64,000 nucleotides of DNA from Halostella pelagica. GTDB lineage: Archaea > Halobacteriota > Halobacteria > Halobacteriales > Natronoarchaeaceae. Below the pieces are notes generated by a model. That model did no database searches. It was not told where the DNA came from and worked only from the letters and a program-made list of their open reading frames with translations. The position numbers were made by a program, and so were the translations under genes. The DNA is taken from NCBI GenBank assembly GCA_005954745.1, contig CP040678.1, forward strand, positions 930,001 through 994,000, read 5' to 3'. Within the stretch, counting starts at the first letter, position 1, and each line of letters opens with the position of its first letter. Shown piece after piece: positions 17,989 through 26,395 of the stretch.

Positions 17989-18768
17989 ATGCCTCCGTCC
18001 CTCGGCGTTGTCGTGCCGGCCTACCGCCCCGACATCGACGTCCTGCGGTCGTACGTCCGGGCGCTCGACGAGCGCCTCGACCCGGAGGTGCTCCGCGTCG
18101 AACTCGACGACCCCGACGCCGGAGTCCGGGACGCACTGACGGACCTTCCGGCGACGGTCAACGCCGTCGCTACGCGCCGGGGAAAAGGCGGCGCGATCAC
18201 GTTCGGGTTCGAGCGCCTGAACACCGACATCCTCGCGTTCGCTGATGCGGACGGTAGCACGCCGGCGACCTCTGTCGCCGAGGTAGTCGAACCGCTTCGC
18301 GCGGGCGACGCCTCCCTTTCCGTCGGCTCCCGTCGCCATCCCGACGCCGACGTGCGCGGCCACCAGACGTTCGCGCGCCGCCGACTCGGCGACGTGTTCG
18401 CCTGGGTCGCCCGGCGACTCCTCGCCGCCGACCTCTACGACTTCCAGTGCGGGGCGAAGGCCATCACGCGCGACGCCTGGCGGGACGTCCGAAGCCATCT
18501 GTACGAACCGGGCTTCGCCTGGGACGTGGAACTGATCGCGATGACCGCCGCCTTCGACCACCGCATCGTCGAGGTGCCGGTCACCTGGGAGGACATGCCC
18601 AACTCGACAGTCTCGCCCGTCGGAACCGCGCTCGAACTCGGCCGCGCGCTCTTTCGCGCCCGCCACCGCGCCCGCCGCGTTCGGGGCGATAGCTTCCACG
18701 CCGCCATCGCACGCACGGTCGACGACCCTATCGCGCTCGTCGACCGGTTCTCGCCCGATAACGAGTGA
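17989..18768 (+). CDS. Glycosyltransferase family 2
   Basis: GT-A fold enzyme of 259 aa without membrane segments. It starts GVVVPAYRPDIDVL (nucleotide-sugar site), has RRGKGGAITFGFERL and the metal-binding ILAFADADGSTP. The QCGAKAITRDAW and FAWDVELIAM motifs match dolichol-phosphate hexosyltransferases, so a lipid-linked sugar product is likely. The next gene, 4 nt downstream, is a GtrA-type membrane protein, the usual partner in moving such lipids. Confidence 0.9.
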   Translation: MPPSLGVVVPAYRPDIDVLRSYVRALDERLDPEVLRVELDDPDAGVRDALTDLPATVNAVATRRGKGGAITFGFERLNTDILAFADADGSTPATSVAEVVEPLRAGDASLSVGSRRHPDADVRGHQTFARRRLGDVFAWVARRLLAADLYDFQCGAKAITRDAWRDVRSHLYEPGFAWDVELIAMTAAFDHRIVEVPVTWEDMPNSTVSPVGTALELGRALFRARHRARRVRGDSFHAAIARTVDDPIALVDRFSPDNE

Positions 18769-18772
18769 TCCC

Positions 18773-19237
18773 ATGATCGATGCCATCCGCCCTCGCCTGC
18801 GTGCGCTCCGCTCGGGGGTCCGCTTCGGCCAGTTCGTGTCTGTCGGCGCGTTCGGAGCGGTCTGTGACAACGTCGTCCTCGGAACGCTACTCCATTTCGG
18901 TGTCGCGCCGGAACTGGCCAAACTCGCCGGCGCGGAGACGGCGATCGTTCTCATGTTTCTCGTCAACGAACACTGGACGTTCGCAGACCAGGGAGCGCCC
19001 GGTGTCGCGTCTTTCGTCCGCCGGTTCCTTACGTCTAATCTCGTCCGCGCCGGCGGCGTCGTCGTCGCCACCGCCGTCTTCTCGCAGCTATATCGGCGTA
19101 TCGACGTGTCTATCGGGGTCGCAGGGGTCGAACTCTGGTTCCTCGTGGCTAACCTGTTCGGCATCGCCGCGGGCCTGCTGGTCAACTACGTCGCGGAGAG
19201 TCTCTTCACGTGGCAGGTTCGTGAGGGGGAAAGGTAG
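18773..19237 (+). CDS. GtrA-family membrane protein
   Basis: 154 aa with four predicted transmembrane helices. It shows the GtrA pattern FGQFVSVGAFGAVCDNVVL at the N-terminus, VLMFLVNEHWTFAD in the middle and LVANLFGIAAGLLVNYVAESLFTW at the end. GtrA proteins are thought to flip polyprenyl-phosphate sugars. It sits 4 nt after the glycosyltransferase, forming a two-gene operon for making and flipping a lipid-linked sugar (inference). Confidence 0.9.
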   Translation: MIDAIRPRLRALRSGVRFGQFVSVGAFGAVCDNVVLGTLLHFGVAPELAKLAGAETAIVLMFLVNEHWTFADQGAPGVASFVRRFLTSNLVRAGGVVVATAVFSQLYRRIDVSIGVAGVELWFLVANLFGIAAGLLVNYVAESLFTWQVREGER

Positions 19238-19267
19238 AAACTCCCACACGGCGACCGAATCACAACC

Positions 19268-19275
19268 CTTAACTA
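19268..19275 (+). promoter_or_regulatory. TATA-like box of the initiator tRNA
   Basis: CTTAACTA centred 26 nt before tRNA base 1 (19298). Confidence 0.5.
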
Positions 19276-19297
19276 GCGAACCGCGTTACGAGAATGT

Positions 19298-19372
19298 AGC
19301 GGGATGGGATAGCCAGGAGATTCCGGCGGGCTCATAACCCGCAGACCGGTAGTTCAAATCTACCTCCCGCTA
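19298..19372 (+). tRNA. Initiator tRNA-Met (CAT)
   Basis: Complete 75-nt cloverleaf. The acceptor AGCGGGA pairs with TCCCGCT and A73 follows; no CCA is encoded. Anticodon stem GCGGG/CCCGC encloses loop CTCATAA with anticodon CAT at 19333-19335; T-arm GGTAG-TTCAAAT-CTACC. The A1-U72 pair and three consecutive G:C pairs in the anticodon stem mark it as the initiator, not the elongator. No intron is present. Confidence 0.97.
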
Positions 19373-19570
19373 CTTTTCCAGAATTCAACTCTCAAGCGAG
19401 GCGTTTTATCGCCGAGCGACCGCTGAATTCTGGAAAGTGCAACGAGTAGATTTGAAGCAGGGAGCAGCGGAACGACCGAGGTTCAAATCTACCTCCCGCT
19501 ACTTCTTGTGACTTCACACCTCCAGCGAGGCGTTTCATCGTCGAGCGTCTCGTGAAGTCGCGGAGGCAAC
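19352..19570 (+). repeat. 129-nt tandem repeat built on the tRNA 3' end
   Basis: Two units start at 19352 and 19481. Each begins with the same 24 bases, which in unit 1 are the tRNA T-loop and 3' acceptor strand and in unit 2 an orphan copy (19481-19504). Each continues with a hairpin around a conserved AGCGAGGCGTTTYATCG core (19395-, 19524-). Hairpin arms differ but remain complementary: TTTCCAGAATTCA/TGAATTCTGGAAA in unit 1, GACTTCAC/GTGAAGTC in unit 2. Unit 2 cannot form a T-stem, so it is not a second tRNA. Confidence 0.85.
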
Positions 19571-19574
19571 GGGC

Positions 19575-19582
19575 TTTTATTA
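19575..19582 (+). promoter_or_regulatory. TATA box for the small membrane protein gene
   Basis: TTTTATTA centred about 25 nt before the ATG at 19603. Confidence 0.55.
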
Positions 19583-19602
19583 ACTACCTGTGATTACGAA
19601 GT

Positions 19603-19926
19603 ATGGCTTCCGGACCTCCGTACCCCGTCTGGCTTTTCGGACTCGGGGTTGTGACGGCCGCTGTCGGACTCGTCTATCTGTTATACATGGGTCTCCGTCA
19701 GGACCACGTAACGGGCGACTATCACTTCACGTGGGGCATCGGGGTCGTCTCTTTGTTCCTCCTGGGGTTCGCGCCCGGTCTCGTCGGCATTGGACTGTAC
19801 GCGACTATCGAACGGGACTTTCCGATCCACTACCTGTTCATGTCGGTGCTCCTCGCAGTCCTCGTCGTCGCTGTGCTCGGATACAGCGTCTCCACTGCGT
19901 CGACGGCCACAGTCGGACTGTTGTGA
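19603..19926 (+). CDS. Small three-helix membrane protein
   Basis: 107 aa with three hydrophobic segments (about residues 9-30, 42-68 and 76-98) joined by short polar loops, one carrying RQDHVTGDYHFTWG. I do not recognise the family. It is monocistronic and leaderless, between the tRNA repeat and a convergent PfpI-type gene. Confidence 0.7.
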   Translation: MASGPPYPVWLFGLGVVTAAVGLVYLLYMGLRQDHVTGDYHFTWGIGVVSLFLLGFAPGLVGIGLYATIERDFPIHYLFMSVLLAVLVVAVLGYSVSTASTATVGLL

Positions 19927-20002
19927 GGTTGCCGGCACGGTCGGAGCGTTGACACCGGGTCTTCAGACACGAAAACCGCCGCTATCGTTCCGCTCCGCCG
20001 CG

Positions 20003-20689
20003 TCAATTCGCTTCGACGCCCAGACGCTCGATGAGCGCGGTTCCCGCCGTGTGTGAGGACTCGGGCCCGCGGCCGGTGATCAGGTCGCCGTCGTGGGTGA
20101 CGCTCTCCTCGGCGTCGAGTTCGGCGTCCCAGTTCGCGCCGGCGGCTTTCACCTCGTCCTCGACCCAGTAGGGCAGTTTGCGCCCGTCGGGCATGTTGTC
20201 GTGTTCGTCGACGATGTCTTTCTCCCAGTCGTTCGGGAACCCGGTGACGTCGCGGCCCTCGACGAGGAAGTCACCGTCGCTGTCGCGCGTGAACGCGAGG
20301 ATGGCGACGGCGTGACAGACGACCAGCGCGACGCCGTCATCTCTCTCGACGGTTTCGCGTAGCAGCGCGCGGGCATGTCGGTCCTGGTTCACGTCCCACA
20401 CAGCGCCGTGTCCGCCGGGGAACACGACTGCGTCGTACATGTCCGCGCCCGCGGTGGCGAGTGGCTTCGGATTCGCCATCCGGTCGTCGTTGTGAACGTC
20501 CATGACCTCCTCGACGGTGTCCTCGCCGACGGTGTCCGGGTCGATCGACCGGTCGTCGACGACCGGTTTCCCGCCGCTCGGCGTGGCAACGTCGATGTCG
20601 ACGTCCCGGTCCGATAGCATCGAAAACGGCGTCGCGCATTCTTCCCCCCAGTACCCCTCCTGACTGACGACAAACAGTACCGATGTCAT
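20003..20689 (-). CDS. DJ-1/PfpI-family protein (Hsp31-like)
   Basis: 228 aa. Starts TSVLFVVSQEGYWGEECATPF; VVFPGGHGAVWD carries the nucleophile-elbow region and ALVVCHAVAIL the conserved Cys. The EECATPF segment and overall length fit Hsp31-like class I glutamine-amidotransferase-fold proteins (chaperone, glyoxalase or deglycase; function debated). ATG at 20689 is chosen because a minus-strand ACTTATTC box (20713-20720) lies 27 nt upstream; the longer reading frame to 20725 would include the promoter. Confidence 0.87.
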   Translation of the reverse strand: MTSVLFVVSQEGYWGEECATPFSMLSDRDVDIDVATPSGGKPVVDDRSIDPDTVGEDTVEEVMDVHNDDRMANPKPLATAGADMYDAVVFPGGHGAVWDVNQDRHARALLRETVERDDGVALVVCHAVAILAFTRDSDGDFLVEGRDVTGFPNDWEKDIVDEHDNMPDGRKLPYWVEDEVKAAGANWDAELDAEESVTHDGDLITGRGPESSHTAGTALIERLGVEAN

Positions 20690-20712
20690 CGGGTGTACTA
20701 CCACGGAGAAGC

Positions 20713-20720
20713 GAATAAGT
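20713..20720 (-). promoter_or_regulatory. TATA box for the PfpI-like gene
   Basis: Minus-strand ACTTATTC centred 27 nt before the ATG at 20689; decides the start. Confidence 0.55.
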
Positions 20721-20759
20721 CCCACGCAGGTTCGAACGGATTGTCGGCTTCTTTCGGTC

Positions 20760-21326
20760 CTAACTGTCCCCGTTGCCGTCGACGATGACGACTTCGCCGT
20801 CCTGCACCTCGACGTTTATCAGCGTCTTCACGTGGTGGTCGGTGTCGTCGAGTTTGTTCGGCCCGGCCTTCTTGATGACGGCGACCGTGTCGACGACGTC
20901 CGCGCCGATATCCTCCAGCGAGGTGAGGATGGCGTTCAGCGTGCCGCCCGTACTGAGAACGTCGTCGAGAACGAGAACGCGGTCGCCCTCGTCGACGTCG
21001 TTGATGTACATCTCGCTATCGCTGTACCCGGTTTCCTGAAACAGCGCCACTTCGCCGTCCAGGCCGTACTTGCGTTTACGAATGACGACGAGTGGGATGT
21101 CTGTCATCAGCGACACCGCCGTGCTGATGTGGATCCCCATCGCCGCGGGGGTGACGATCTTGTCTACGTCTTCCAGATCGGCCTTCCGAATGAGTTTGAT
21201 GACGATCTCCCGCAGTAGCCCGGGTTCGAGCATCGGAACCCCATCGCTGATGGGGTGAACGAAGTAGTGATATCCGTCTTTTTCGATGATCGGCGCATCG
21301 AGCAGGGACCGCCGTAACTGATCCAT
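20760..21326 (-). CDS. hpt: Hypoxanthine/guanine phosphoribosyltransferase
   Basis: Purine salvage enzyme transferring the phosphoribosyl group of PRPP to a purine base. 188 aa with [31 protein letters not shown] and the PRPP loop [18 protein letters not shown] near residues 115-132. It is the archaeal type also related to adenine PRTases, so base preference (hypoxanthine/guanine) is by family resemblance. A minus-strand ATTTTTTA box lies 27 nt upstream (leaderless). Confidence 0.92.
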   Translation of the reverse strand: MDQLRRSLLDAPIIEKDGYHYFVHPISDGVPMLEPGLLREIVIKLIRKADLEDVDKIVTPAAMGIHISTAVSLMTDIPLVVIRKRKYGLDGEVALFQETGYSDSEMYINDVDEGDRVLVLDDVLSTGGTLNAILTSLEDIGADVVDTVAVIKKAGPNKLDDTDHHVKTLINVEVQDGEVVIVDGNGDS

Positions 21327-21349
21327 ATCGGGGCTACTCGGCCACCCAG

Positions 21350-21357
21350 TAAAAAAT
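21350..21357 (-). promoter_or_regulatory. TATA box for hpt
   Basis: Minus-strand ATTTTTTA centred 27 nt before the ATG at 21326. Confidence 0.6.
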
Positions 21358-21582
21358 ACTGGATGTTGTCTTCACAGAATCCGGTGAAACATCACTTCCC
21401 ATACCAGTCCGTAAGTTCGGAATTTTCGCTTCTGCGCCGGTCTGAACGACGAGCGGCGGGGAGCAGGCAGAGACGGACGCAGCTATCGCGGTACAGGAGA
21501 AACGGTCGCGGCTATCGCGGTGAGAGACGGGAAAGTCGGATTACGACCAGACGGAACTCGTATCGATCCGGACGAATCTCGC

Positions 21583-22200
21583 CTAGTCGTCGGATTCGAA
21601 TCCGAGTTCGGGCGGGACCTCCCGTTCGCCGAGACGCATGTTCCGTTCGTGGTAGATATGTGCAACGGCGGAGAACGTGACGACGACCGCGATCACCGTC
21701 GCCCAGACGAGGTTCGAGACGAGCGTGAACGGATAGACGTGGCCCCAGAGCGCGGCGACGAGCGCGCAACTGACCGCGCCGAGCGAGAGGTAGTACTCGC
21801 GCCAGGCGAACTCGTTGCCGGGCACTATCTCCAGATAGATGTTCAGATCGTCGGTCGTTTCGGTGCTCTCGATGGTGCCGCGCGAAGAGTCGTATTCGAC
21901 AATTTCCGTCTCGTCCAGTTTCGGGAGGTGCGTCTGCTGGAGCGTCGTGTAGACGCGTTTTCGTTGCGCCGAAGTGACTTCGTCGATGGTCGTATTGTAC
22001 TCCCACGCGGCGACCTGACTCGCCAGGTCGCCCAGTTCTACCGGCGTGTCGTTTCGCTTCAGATACTGGAGTACGTATCTACGCCGCTGGTTCCGAAGGA
22101 CGTCGAATATCTCCGTTTTGGAGAGATCATTGTCGTCCTCGTCGGTGGACGAGTCGGACGGTGCTATCTCCGTGCCGCTACTCATCGATTCGCTTGCCAT
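21583..22200 (-). CDS. Winged-helix regulator with C-terminal membrane helices (DUF7344-like)
   Basis: About 205 aa. An acidic Ser-rich leader is followed by a winged-helix domain (SKTEIFDVLRNQRRRYVLQYLK, SAQRKRVYTTLQQTHLPKLDE, IVEYDSSRGTI) and two hydrophobic helices near the end, so it is a membrane-tethered DNA-binding protein. This matches haloarchaeal DUF7344 regulators. ATG at 22200 is the first ATG of the frame; a TTG at 22308 sits 26 nt after an AT-rich stretch and cannot be excluded. Target genes are unknown. Confidence 0.78.
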   Translation of the reverse strand: MASESMSSGTEIAPSDSSTDEDDNDLSKTEIFDVLRNQRRRYVLQYLKRNDTPVELGDLASQVAAWEYNTTIDEVTSAQRKRVYTTLQQTHLPKLDETEIVEYDSSRGTIESTETTDDLNIYLEIVPGNEFAWREYYLSLGAVSCALVAALWGHVYPFTLVSNLVWATVIAVVVTFSAVAHIYHERNMRLGEREVPPELGFESDD

Positions 22201-22355
22201 TGTTGTGTCGACACCATCGACGACCGGCGGCGGAGCGATCCGGGGAACGTCGAACAGTGTACCATACGTCCGACCAGTCCTTCCTCCTACATAAGCTATT
22301 CCCGTCAACAGATGTCACCATATTATCACATTATTGGATATGTGTAATATTCATA

Positions 22356-22706
22356 TCACTCTTCTCGCTGATCGTAGCGGGTGTAGACCCGCCAGGCGAG
22401 AACGGCGATGAGGCCGCCGGCGAGAATCAGACGGCCGCCGAAATTCCAGTTCCCGCGGAAGGCGACGAACATGATTCCGAGACTGAACGCGAGTACGCAC
22501 GCGTTAGCGAGTATGACGAGTATCCAGAACCACCATAGCAGGTCCGACGGAACGTCCTCGTACTCGGCATCGACGGACGGCACGTCCACCGACGGCACGT
22601 CAGGCCTGTCGACGGAAGGCAGGTCGGGACCGAGTTCCTCCTCTGGGGGCGGACCCTCTTCCAGTTCGAACGGGTCCTCGTGGTCGTCCCCGGAGTCGTC
22701 TAACAT
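22356..22706 (-). CDS. Acidic small membrane protein
   Basis: 116 aa. The first 55 residues are very acidic and Pro-rich with a repeated PSVD motif (PSVDRPDVPSVDVPSVDAE). Two transmembrane helices follow (WWFWILVILANACVLAFSLG and GRLILAGGLIAVLAWRVYTR). Function unknown; the family is haloarchaeal as far as I recall. A minus-strand GTTTATC box (22731-22737) lies 28 nt upstream. Confidence 0.75.
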   Translation of the reverse strand: MLDDSGDDHEDPFELEEGPPPEEELGPDLPSVDRPDVPSVDVPSVDAEYEDVPSDLLWWFWILVILANACVLAFSLGIMFVAFRGNWNFGGRLILAGGLIAVLAWRVYTRYDQREE

Positions 22707-22784
22707 GACCTACACTGGTAGGTCGACACTGATAAACCACGCCGAATCCGGTCGAGAACCCGGCGACCGACCCGCCGAGACGGG

Positions 22785-24545
22785 TCAGACGAGAAGCACT
22801 GCGAGCACCGCCGTTAGTACGACAGTGAGGATCAAGACGCTGGTTCCGATAGTGGTGTCCATCGGGACGTGGCCCTGTTCGGGATCGAAGCCGATCTCCT
22901 CTCTGCCTGGTAAGTACCGCGTCACCCGCCGCGGGTCGCGTGCGGTGTCCATCGCGACCTCGGCGGCGGCGACGGCCGCACGGTCGACCGCGGCGTACGT
23001 TTCGGTGACGAACCGGACCGTGGCGCGCGTGGCGTAGAACGTCAGCGGTTCGTACGCCGAGTCGACATCCGGAACGCCCGCCAGTTTCGCCAGCGGTTTC
23101 TTCAGGAGGAAGAACCCGACGAGAGCGATGACGGCGAGTACCAGCACCTCCTGGATGTGCGGGATCGTGTACGGGTGTGCCTCCTCCGCGCCGTGGCCTG
23201 GCAGGATGCCGAACAGCGCGTCGGGGTAGAGGCCGTACGCGACACAGAGCGCGGCGATAGACAGCATTGCGGCCTGCTGGCCGCGGTTAGCGTCGGGAAC
23301 GCTGTGGCTTCGCTCGCCGTGGTAGAAGACGTAGTAGCCGAGTTTGATGAACGACATGAACGTCCCGACGCCTCCGATCAGGAGGAGATACCACAGCGCG
23401 TCGAGATGTTCGTGATGGGCCGCCGTGACAACCATCCCTTTGCTGACGAACCCGTTGAAGCCGGGGAACCCGGCGATAGAGAGCGCCGCGATGGTAAACG
23501 CGAGGCAGGTCAGCGGCATCTCCCGGGCGAGTCCGCCGACCTTCTTCAGGTTCTCCTCTCCGGTCCGGTAGATGACTGCGCCGACCGTCATGAACAGCAG
23601 GCTCTTGTAGAGGATGTGGTTGTACACGTGGCCGAACGCTCCCGCGGTCGCGAGCGCCCCGCCGATACCGACGCCGGCGACCATGTAGCCGACCTGCGAC
23701 TGGATGTGGTAGGAGAGCAGGCGGCGCATGTCGTTCTGGAGCAGCGCCATCGACGCGCCGAAGACGGCCATCGCGCCGCCCATGTAGGCGATCCAGAGGT
23801 GGCCGTCCGGGAAGGCGCGGTACATGCCGTACACGCCGGTTTTGGTGGTGAACACGCAGAGGAACACGCTCGCGGCGATATGCGGCCGCGGGTACGTGTC
23901 CGGCAGCCAGGCGTGCAGACCGACGAAGCCGACGTTGACGCCGATCCCGACGGCCGCGAGTACCTTCGGAACGACACCGGCCATACCCGCTGCGTGGTCT
24001 ACTCCCCCGAGCGATCCGAACAGGAAGGTGCCGACTTCCGCGTAGTGCCAGACGATCGCGGCCATCAGTAGGCTTCCGCCGATGCCGTGCAACAGGGCGT
24101 ACCGGAAGCCAGCCCGCACCGCCGGACCGCCGTAATCCCAGACCAGCAGCGTGCTGGTGATAGCCATCAGCTCCCAGAAGAAAATGAGCGTGAGCCAATC
24201 GCCGGCGAAGACGGCCCCGAGACTGGTTCCGACGTACGTCAGCGCGTACGCGGTCTGGACGTTCTCGGCGTCGCTGAAGTACGAGTACGTCACCGCGGCA
24301 GTGCCGATGAGACCGAAGATGATCCCCATCAGCCGCGAGAAGCCGTCCACGTTGAACAGGACGGCTTCGAATCCGAGAAACGTCACGTCGAGATACGCCC
24401 CCGCCGGGACGAGATACGTCCACGCCATTACGACAGCGGTGGCGAGCGCGCCGAGGGCATGGCCGACCCGGCGCGAGAGCCAGGGGAGGAGGAGCGCAAC
24501 GGCGAGTACCGGCACGGCGGGCGGAACGGCGGTGAACTCCACCAT
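22785..24545 (-). CDS. Mrp operon 1: third MnhD-like antiporter subunit
   Basis: NuoL/M/N-fold membrane subunit of 586 aa with about 14 helices. The TM5 glutamate is present (FFWELMAIT, Glu125), but the usual TM7 lysine is Asn204 in GIGVNVGFVGLHAWLPD, where its sibling has GFGVKAALMPMHSWLPD. A soluble C-terminal region (TRDPRRVTRYLPGREEIGF) precedes a last helix. ATG at 24545 overlaps the previous stop (TGATG); a longer frame upstream is non-membrane and spurious. Last gene of the nine-gene operon. Confidence 0.88.
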   Translation of the reverse strand: MVEFTAVPPAVPVLAVALLLPWLSRRVGHALGALATAVVMAWTYLVPAGAYLDVTFLGFEAVLFNVDGFSRLMGIIFGLIGTAAVTYSYFSDAENVQTAYALTYVGTSLGAVFAGDWLTLIFFWELMAITSTLLVWDYGGPAVRAGFRYALLHGIGGSLLMAAIVWHYAEVGTFLFGSLGGVDHAAGMAGVVPKVLAAVGIGVNVGFVGLHAWLPDTYPRPHIAASVFLCVFTTKTGVYGMYRAFPDGHLWIAYMGGAMAVFGASMALLQNDMRRLLSYHIQSQVGYMVAGVGIGGALATAGAFGHVYNHILYKSLLFMTVGAVIYRTGEENLKKVGGLAREMPLTCLAFTIAALSIAGFPGFNGFVSKGMVVTAAHHEHLDALWYLLLIGGVGTFMSFIKLGYYVFYHGERSHSVPDANRGQQAAMLSIAALCVAYGLYPDALFGILPGHGAEEAHPYTIPHIQEVLVLAVIALVGFFLLKKPLAKLAGVPDVDSAYEPLTFYATRATVRFVTETYAAVDRAAVAAAEVAMDTARDPRRVTRYLPGREEIGFDPEQGHVPMDTTIGTSVLILTVVLTAVLAVLLV

Positions 24546-26395
24546 CAGCCCATCACCCCCGTCACGACCAGATCGACGATCTGCAGGAACACGGCCGTGT
24601 GCGGCACGACTCCCAGCGCGACTGCGCCGAGGGCCGCCGTCGAGATGGGACCGAGCATGAACCACGTGCTTTCGGTGCGAACGGAGCGACGCTCCCACCC
24701 GCCGACCGGCGGCCCGCCGTGGTGGTCGTGGTGGGCGTCAGAGTCCGTCTCGTCGTACCCGTGGTGTTCGCGACCGGCGTCAGGGCGCTCGTCGCTCTCG
24801 TCGTCGCGTTCCTCGCCCTGGCGGTCCTCCACCGCTCGCGGATCACTCTCCATATGATCGCTCGGATACCGGTCGACGGCGTACTCCTCTTCACCGTCCG
24901 CGATCCCGGCGTTCGGGCCGTTGTCCGACTCGCCGTCGGAAGCGGGGCCGCTCCGCCGGTCGTCGTCCGACGACGGTCCCCCGTCCGCCACGGCCGAGGG
25001 CGTTGCCTTCCCGCCGAACGGGTTCTCGATGAGCGGCTTGGTATCCGCGTCCGCCGCAGTCTGGAAGAACGCCTGGTAGACAATGGGCCAGAAGTACGCG
25101 ATGTTCAACACGCCCGACAGCAACAGCGCGACGGCGAAGGCTGCGTACCCCGCCTCGACGCTTCCCAGCAACAGGTACCACTTGCTTACGAACCCGGCGA
25201 GGAGCGGAATGCCTGCCATTCCGAGGCTGGCGACGCCGAACGCCGCCATCGTCAGCGGCATCCTCCGGCCGATCCCGGCCATGTCGCTGATGTCGTCGGT
25301 GTGTGTCTCGACGTGGATGGCCCCCGCACAGAAGAACAGGGTGAGTTTCATGAACGCGTGGGCGGGGATGTGGAGCAGTCCGCCGGTCAACGCCAACCCC
25401 GTGCTGTCGTACGCCCCGACGCCGAGTCCGAGGACGATGTACGATAGCTGGCTCACCGTCGAGTACGCGAGGCGGCGCTTGAGGTTGTCCTGTCGCAGTG
25501 CGATGACACTCGCCGTCAGCAGCGTAAACGCCGCGACGGCGGCCAGCACGACGCCGACCCCGAGGTCCGCGACAGTCTCCGGGCCGAACACGTCCAAGAC
25601 GACGCGCGAGATGCCGAACACGCCGCTCTTGACGACGGCAACGGCGTGAAGCAGTCCCGAAACCGGCGTCGGCGCGACCATCGCGTCGGGGAGCCAGGAG
25701 TGCATCGGCATCAGCGCCGCCTTGACCCCGAACCCGCCCGCGAGCAGTGCGAACGCGGCGCGAGCGTACATCGGATCCGCGGCGGCCAGTCCGTCGATGC
25801 CGCCCGGCGTGAACGCGACGGTACCGGCCAGCCAGTAGACGAGCACGATGCCGGCGAGGACGGCGACGCCGCCCCCGAACGTGTAGGTGAGGTACTTCCG
25901 GCCGGCCGCGCGGGCCTCCGCGTCCTCGTCGTGGGTGACCAGCGGGTACGTCGCGACGGTCAGTAGCTCATAGAACACGAAGAGGACGAGCAGGTTCGAC
26001 GCGAACGCCACGCCGACGGCGGCGGCGACGCTCGCCGCGAACGAGGCGAAGTAGCGCGTCTGGTTGTGTTCGTCGAGGCCGCGCATGTAGCCGATGCTGT
26101 AGAACGTCGTGATGATCCACAGGAAACTCGCGAGCAGCGCGAAGAGCGTTCCCAGCGCGTCGGCGTGCAGGGCGAAGTCGACGCCGAAGACGAACGTTCC
26201 CAGTTCGGTGACGTACACGTCCTCGGCGAGGACGCCCGGAACCATGCTGGCGACGACGCCGAACGTTCCGAGGGCGGCCGCGACGGACCACCCTTCGCGG
26301 ACGTTCGGTCGGCGGTGCGACGCGAGGATTCCGACGATAGCGAGCGTGGACACGAGAACCGCGGCGAGCGGTCGGATTGAGTGGATCTCAGTCAT
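24545..26395 (-). CDS. Mrp operon 1: second MnhD-like antiporter subunit
   Basis: 616-aa proton-conducting membrane subunit. Conserved TM5 Glu (VFYELLTVATYPLVTHD) and TM7 Lys (GFGVKAALMPMHSWLPDAM), then HAVAVVKSGVFGISR. Between the penultimate region and the last helix lies an unusual soluble insertion of about 110 residues, strongly acidic with a His-rich end (DAHHDHHGGPPVGG). It probably takes part in H+ translocation within the Mrp complex. Overlaps its neighbours by 4 nt upstream and 1 nt downstream. Confidence 0.9.
   Translation of the reverse strand: MTEIHSIRPLAAVLVSTLAIVGILASHRRPNVREGWSVAAALGTFGVVASMVPGVLAEDVYVTELGTFVFGVDFALHADALGTLFALLASFLWIITTFYSIGYMRGLDEHNQTRYFASFAASVAAAVGVAFASNLLVLFVFYELLTVATYPLVTHDEDAEARAAGRKYLTYTFGGGVAVLAGIVLVYWLAGTVAFTPGGIDGLAAADPMYARAAFALLAGGFGVKAALMPMHSWLPDAMVAPTPVSGLLHAVAVVKSGVFGISRVVLDVFGPETVADLGVGVVLAAVAAFTLLTASVIALRQDNLKRRLAYSTVSQLSYIVLGLGVGAYDSTGLALTGGLLHIPAHAFMKLTLFFCAGAIHVETHTDDISDMAGIGRRMPLTMAAFGVASLGMAGIPLLAGFVSKWYLLLGSVEAGYAAFAVALLLSGVLNIAYFWPIVYQAFFQTAADADTKPLIENPFGGKATPSAVADGGPSSDDDRRSGPASDGESDNGPNAGIADGEEEYAVDRYPSDHMESDPRAVEDRQGEERDDESDERPDAGREHHGYDETDSDAHHDHHGGPPVGGWERRSVRTESTWFMLGPISTAALGAVALGVVPHTAVFLQIVDLVVTGVMG

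Noticed and set aside
19481-19504. Second copy of the tRNA 3' end as a possible tRNA gene
   Set aside because: Only the T-loop and 3' acceptor strand are present; the T-stem 5' side and the rest of the cloverleaf are missing.
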